Origin: a bacterium
GTDB taxonomy: Bacteria; Desulfobacterota; Deferrimicrobia; Deferrimicrobiales; Deferrimicrobiaceae
DNA length: 7,879 nt
Direction of reading: 5' to 3'
Assembly (NCBI GenBank): GCA_020056545.1
Contig: JAGVHM010000065.1
Span: 1-7,879 of the forward strand
Shown here: positions 6,363 through 7,879 of the stretch, piece after piece
Layout of the letters: the number at the start of each line of letters is the position of its first letter
Numbering within the stretch: the stretch's first letter is position 1
The notes under the pieces: model-generated
What the model saw: the letters and a program-made list of their open reading frames with translations, nothing else
The model's database searches: none
Told to the model about the DNA's origin: nothing
Translations under genes and position numbers: made by a program

Positions 6363-6794
6363 TCAGGCGGCCTTTGCGAGTCCGAGCTGGTGCAACAAGG
6401 TCGCCATATCGAAGTAATGGCGCATCGACTTCGCTTTGCCGTCCTCGATCTCGACGATCAGGCACGCCGGGACCTCAATCGATTTCCCGGTTGCCGGTAG
6501 GCGGCCTCCGGGCGTCTCCAGGGGGCCCCTGTGCGTGCCGCGCCAAGTCAACTCCAGCACGACGGTGTTGCCGCTGGCGAATGGAATCTGGAATGTGGCC
6601 TTCGAATCGGGGAAAGCCGCCCCCCAGCTCTTCCAGCAGGTGACCAGCTGGTCGACCCCTCGCGTTTTCTGATGAGTGGCCAATTCGTCGTAGAGGACGC
6701 CAGGCACGACCGAGGCGATTACCGCATTCCAGTTCTTTTCGCCGAAGGCAATAACCGGGGCTTTGGCGGCGTCGATCAGGGATTGCTGCGACAT
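6363..6794 (-). CDS. SnoaL-like / ester cyclase family protein (NTF2-like fold)
   Basis: This 143-residue protein resembles the SnoaL-like polyketide cyclase/ester cyclase group, small cytoplasmic alpha-plus-beta barrels of the NTF2 superfamily. Most bacterial members outside antibiotic clusters have no known substrate. The family pattern is visible: an N-terminal helix with a helical gap (LIDAAKAPVIAFGEKNWNAV), then FPDSKATFQIPFASGNTVVLELTWRG (61-86). The signature THRGP...TGKSIEVPACLIVEIEDGK (88-120) follows, and the protein closes with HYFDMATLLHQLGL (126-139). D129 sits where the family has its conserved C-terminal Asp. ATG at complement of 6792-6794 has a strong AAGGAGAT four bases upstream. 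It heads a probable two-gene operon with the 73-residue gene and diverges from the aldo/keto reductase across 148 bases. No biosynthetic cluster is visible, so a polyketide role is not implied. Confidence 0.85.
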   Translation of the reverse strand: MSQQSLIDAAKAPVIAFGEKNWNAVIASVVPGVLYDELATHQKTRGVDQLVTCWKSWGAAFPDSKATFQIPFASGNTVVLELTWRGTHRGPLETPGGRLPATGKSIEVPACLIVEIEDGKAKSMRHYFDMATLLHQLGLAKAA

Positions 6795-6875
6795 CGGGAT
6801 CTCCTTTCTTGATGATCGGTAAATACTTGGGCCGGTTGACGAATGCCGCCTTGATCCCTTTTAGATTATTTCCCG

Positions 6876-6892
6876 GTCGAATCCGGTTCGAC
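6876..6892. repeat. Inverted repeat GTCGAA-TCCGG-TTCGAC, candidate operator
   Basis: Perfect 6-bp arms flank a 5-base centre. It lies midway in the divergent intergenic region, eight bases before a second palindrome. The 17-base span is the usual size for a dimeric helix-turn-helix regulator site. A short RNA hairpin is also possible. Confidence 0.45.
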
Positions 6893-6900
6893 TGTGGGAA

Positions 6901-6913
6901 TATCCTAAGGATA
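6901..6913. repeat. Palindrome TATCC-TAA-GGATA upstream of the aldo/keto reductase
   Basis: Perfect 5-bp arms lie around a 3-base spacer, 29 bases before the reductase ATG. The arms are identical to those of the element at 5009-5023 upstream of acnB, and the first eight bases (TATCCTAA) match exactly. The site lies near or after any promoter, so bound protein would probably repress. Confidence 0.4.
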
Positions 6914-6942
6914 CGGGACCACGCGACGAAAGGAGCCGAAGG

Positions 6943-7879
6943 ATGCGGTACAAGCTGCTTGGCAATACGGGGCTCAGGGTTTCCGAGCTGTGCCTCGGCA
7001 CGATGACGTTCGGCGAGGAATGGGGATGGGGAGCGTCGAAGGAGGAGAGCCGCAGGCTCTTCCGGTGCTTCATGGAAGCGGGCGGGAACTTCATCGACAC
7101 CGCGAATCTTTACACGAACGGTACGAGCGAGCGGTACGTGGGGGAATTCATGGCGGACGACCGGGAGCGGATCGTCCTCGCCACGAAGTACACCCTGAAC
7201 CCCCGCCCCGACGATCCGAACGGCGGCGGCAACCACAGGAAATGCCTCGTCCAGTCGCTCGATGCGAGCCTCAAGCGTCTCGGCACGGACTACATCGACC
7301 TCTACTGGGTGCACGCCTGGGACTTCATGACGCCCATGGACGAGGTGATGCGCGCGCTGGACGACTCGGTCCGGGCGGGGAAGGTGCTCTACGTCGGGAT
7401 CTCGGATGCCCCGGCCTGGGTCGTTTCCCGGGCGAACACGCTCGCGGAGCTCAAGGGCTGGACACCGTTCGCCGGGCTCCAGATCCAGTACAGTCTCATC
7501 GAGAGGACGCCGGAGCGCGATCTGCTGCCGATGGCGAAGGCGCTGGACATCGCGGTGACGCCCTGGGGGGTGCTTGGGGGAGGCGTGCTCTCCGGGAAAT
7601 ACAAGGCGGGAAAGGAAAAACCGGCGGATGCCCGGTATGCCGTCGCCGCCGAGTGGGGGAACGCGTTTCTGACGGAGCGCAATTTCCGGATTGCGGGCGT
7701 CGTCTCCAAGGTGGCCGCGGAAACCGGATGCACCGCCTCGCAGGTCTCCCTTGCCTGGGCCCGCCGGCAGCCGTGGGGCGTGATCGTCCCGATCCTGGGC
7801 GCCCGGACGGTAAAACAGCTCGAAGACAACCTCGGATGCCTGGACCTGGAGCTGACCGATGCGCAGATGGAACGTCTCG
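6943..7879 (+). CDS. Aldo/keto reductase (3' end outside window)
   Basis: A plus-strand frame is open from ATG 6943 to the window edge and gives 312 residues, most of a typical 310-350-residue enzyme. The AKR superfamily reduces aldehydes and ketones with NADPH on a TIM barrel. It begins MRYKLLGNTGLRVSELCLGTMTFG, as in the YghZ/Tas-like and AKR potassium-channel-beta-subunit-like group. The catalytic tetrad is complete: D52 and Y57 in FIDTANLY, K82 in LATKY, H124 in YWVHAWD. The substrate loop and barrel strands VLYVGISD, LQIQYSLIER and VTPWGVLGGGVLSGKY follow. The cofactor-binding VIVPILGARTVKQLEDNL (near 284-301) is intact. Substrate cannot be inferred. AAAGGAG (6929-6935) sits seven bases before the ATG, a strong ribosome-binding site. 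The gene diverges from the ester-cyclase-like gene. Confidence 0.95.
   Translation, partial: MRYKLLGNTGLRVSELCLGTMTFGEEWGWGASKEESRRLFRCFMEAGGNFIDTANLYTNGTSERYVGEFMADDRERIVLATKYTLNPRPDDPNGGGNHRKCLVQSLDASLKRLGTDYIDLYWVHAWDFMTPMDEVMRALDDSVRAGKVLYVGISDAPAWVVSRANTLAELKGWTPFAGLQIQYSLIERTPERDLLPMAKALDIAVTPWGVLGGGVLSGKYKAGKEKPADARYAVAAEWGNAFLTERNFRIAGVVSKVAAETGCTASQVSLAWARRQPWGVIVPILGARTVKQLEDNLGCLDLELTDAQMERL

Larger units (their letters stand above)
6795..6942. promoter_or_regulatory. Divergent promoter region, ester cyclase / aldo-keto reductase
   Basis: This 148-base region separates two divergent genes. On the plus strand TTGACG (6836-6841) is a fair -35, but the AT-rich stretch 6859-6870 gives only weak -10 matches at 19-20-base spacing. 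Two palindromes, at 6876-6892 and 6901-6913, sit between that candidate promoter and the reductase start, positions suited to operators. Regulation of both genes from this region is plausible but unproven. Confidence 0.45.

Noticed and set aside
6475..7314. Minus-strand open frame of 279 residues across the reductase/ester-cyclase divergent region
   Set aside because: It spans two well-supported genes and their intergenic promoter region in a non-coding frame, and no family is recognisable.

Overview
The window is a GC-rich bacterial chromosomal segment with dense genes, strong Shine-Dalgarno sequences and an AcnB-type aconitase. The gene set would fit a Gram-negative bacterium of the former Deltaproteobacteria or a related lineage. 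That placement is an impression from protein style, not a proven assignment.

Layout from left to right: (1) positions 1-272 hold the C-terminal end of a plus-strand protein with a low-complexity, basic, proline-rich tail. (2) A strong sigma70-like promoter (318-350) drives an initiator tRNA-fMet (361-437), which is followed by a clear intrinsic terminator (448-479). (3) Five bases after the terminator's T-run lies an apparently complete group IIC (bacterial class C) self-splicing intron (485-2373). It encodes an intact reverse transcriptase/maturase (922-2301) and has recognisable domains III, V and VI. (4) Reading the other way, acnB (2392-4926, minus) encodes a full-length aconitase B with its iron-sulfur cysteines in place. 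(5) After a 256-base intergenic region come a small CxCC-motif protein (5183-5497) and a 3-methyladenine DNA glycosylase of the AAG/MPG family (5524-6075), both plus strand and probably co-transcribed. (6) A minus-strand pair follows: a SnoaL-like/ester-cyclase-family protein (6363-6794) and a conserved-looking 73-residue protein (6110-6331). (7) Diverging from that pair is an aldo/keto reductase (6943 onward), cut by the right edge of the window.

The intron is the most distinctive element. It lies in sense orientation directly behind a rho-independent terminator, which is the hallmark target of class C introns. Its 5' exon bases 480-484 are perfectly complementary to a candidate EBS1 inside the intron. 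Because tRNA-fMet and acnB converge, the insertion separates acnB from the hairpin that would have lain just behind its stop codon. acnB transcripts that fail to end would now run antisense through the intron.

The two larger intergenic regions contain short palindromes. A TATCC...GGATA element occurs upstream of both acnB and the aldo/keto reductase, and a 6-bp-arm inverted repeat lies in the ester cyclase/reductase divergent promoter. These are candidate operators only. I found no CRISPR array, toxin-antitoxin pair, phage genes or recognisable defence system.
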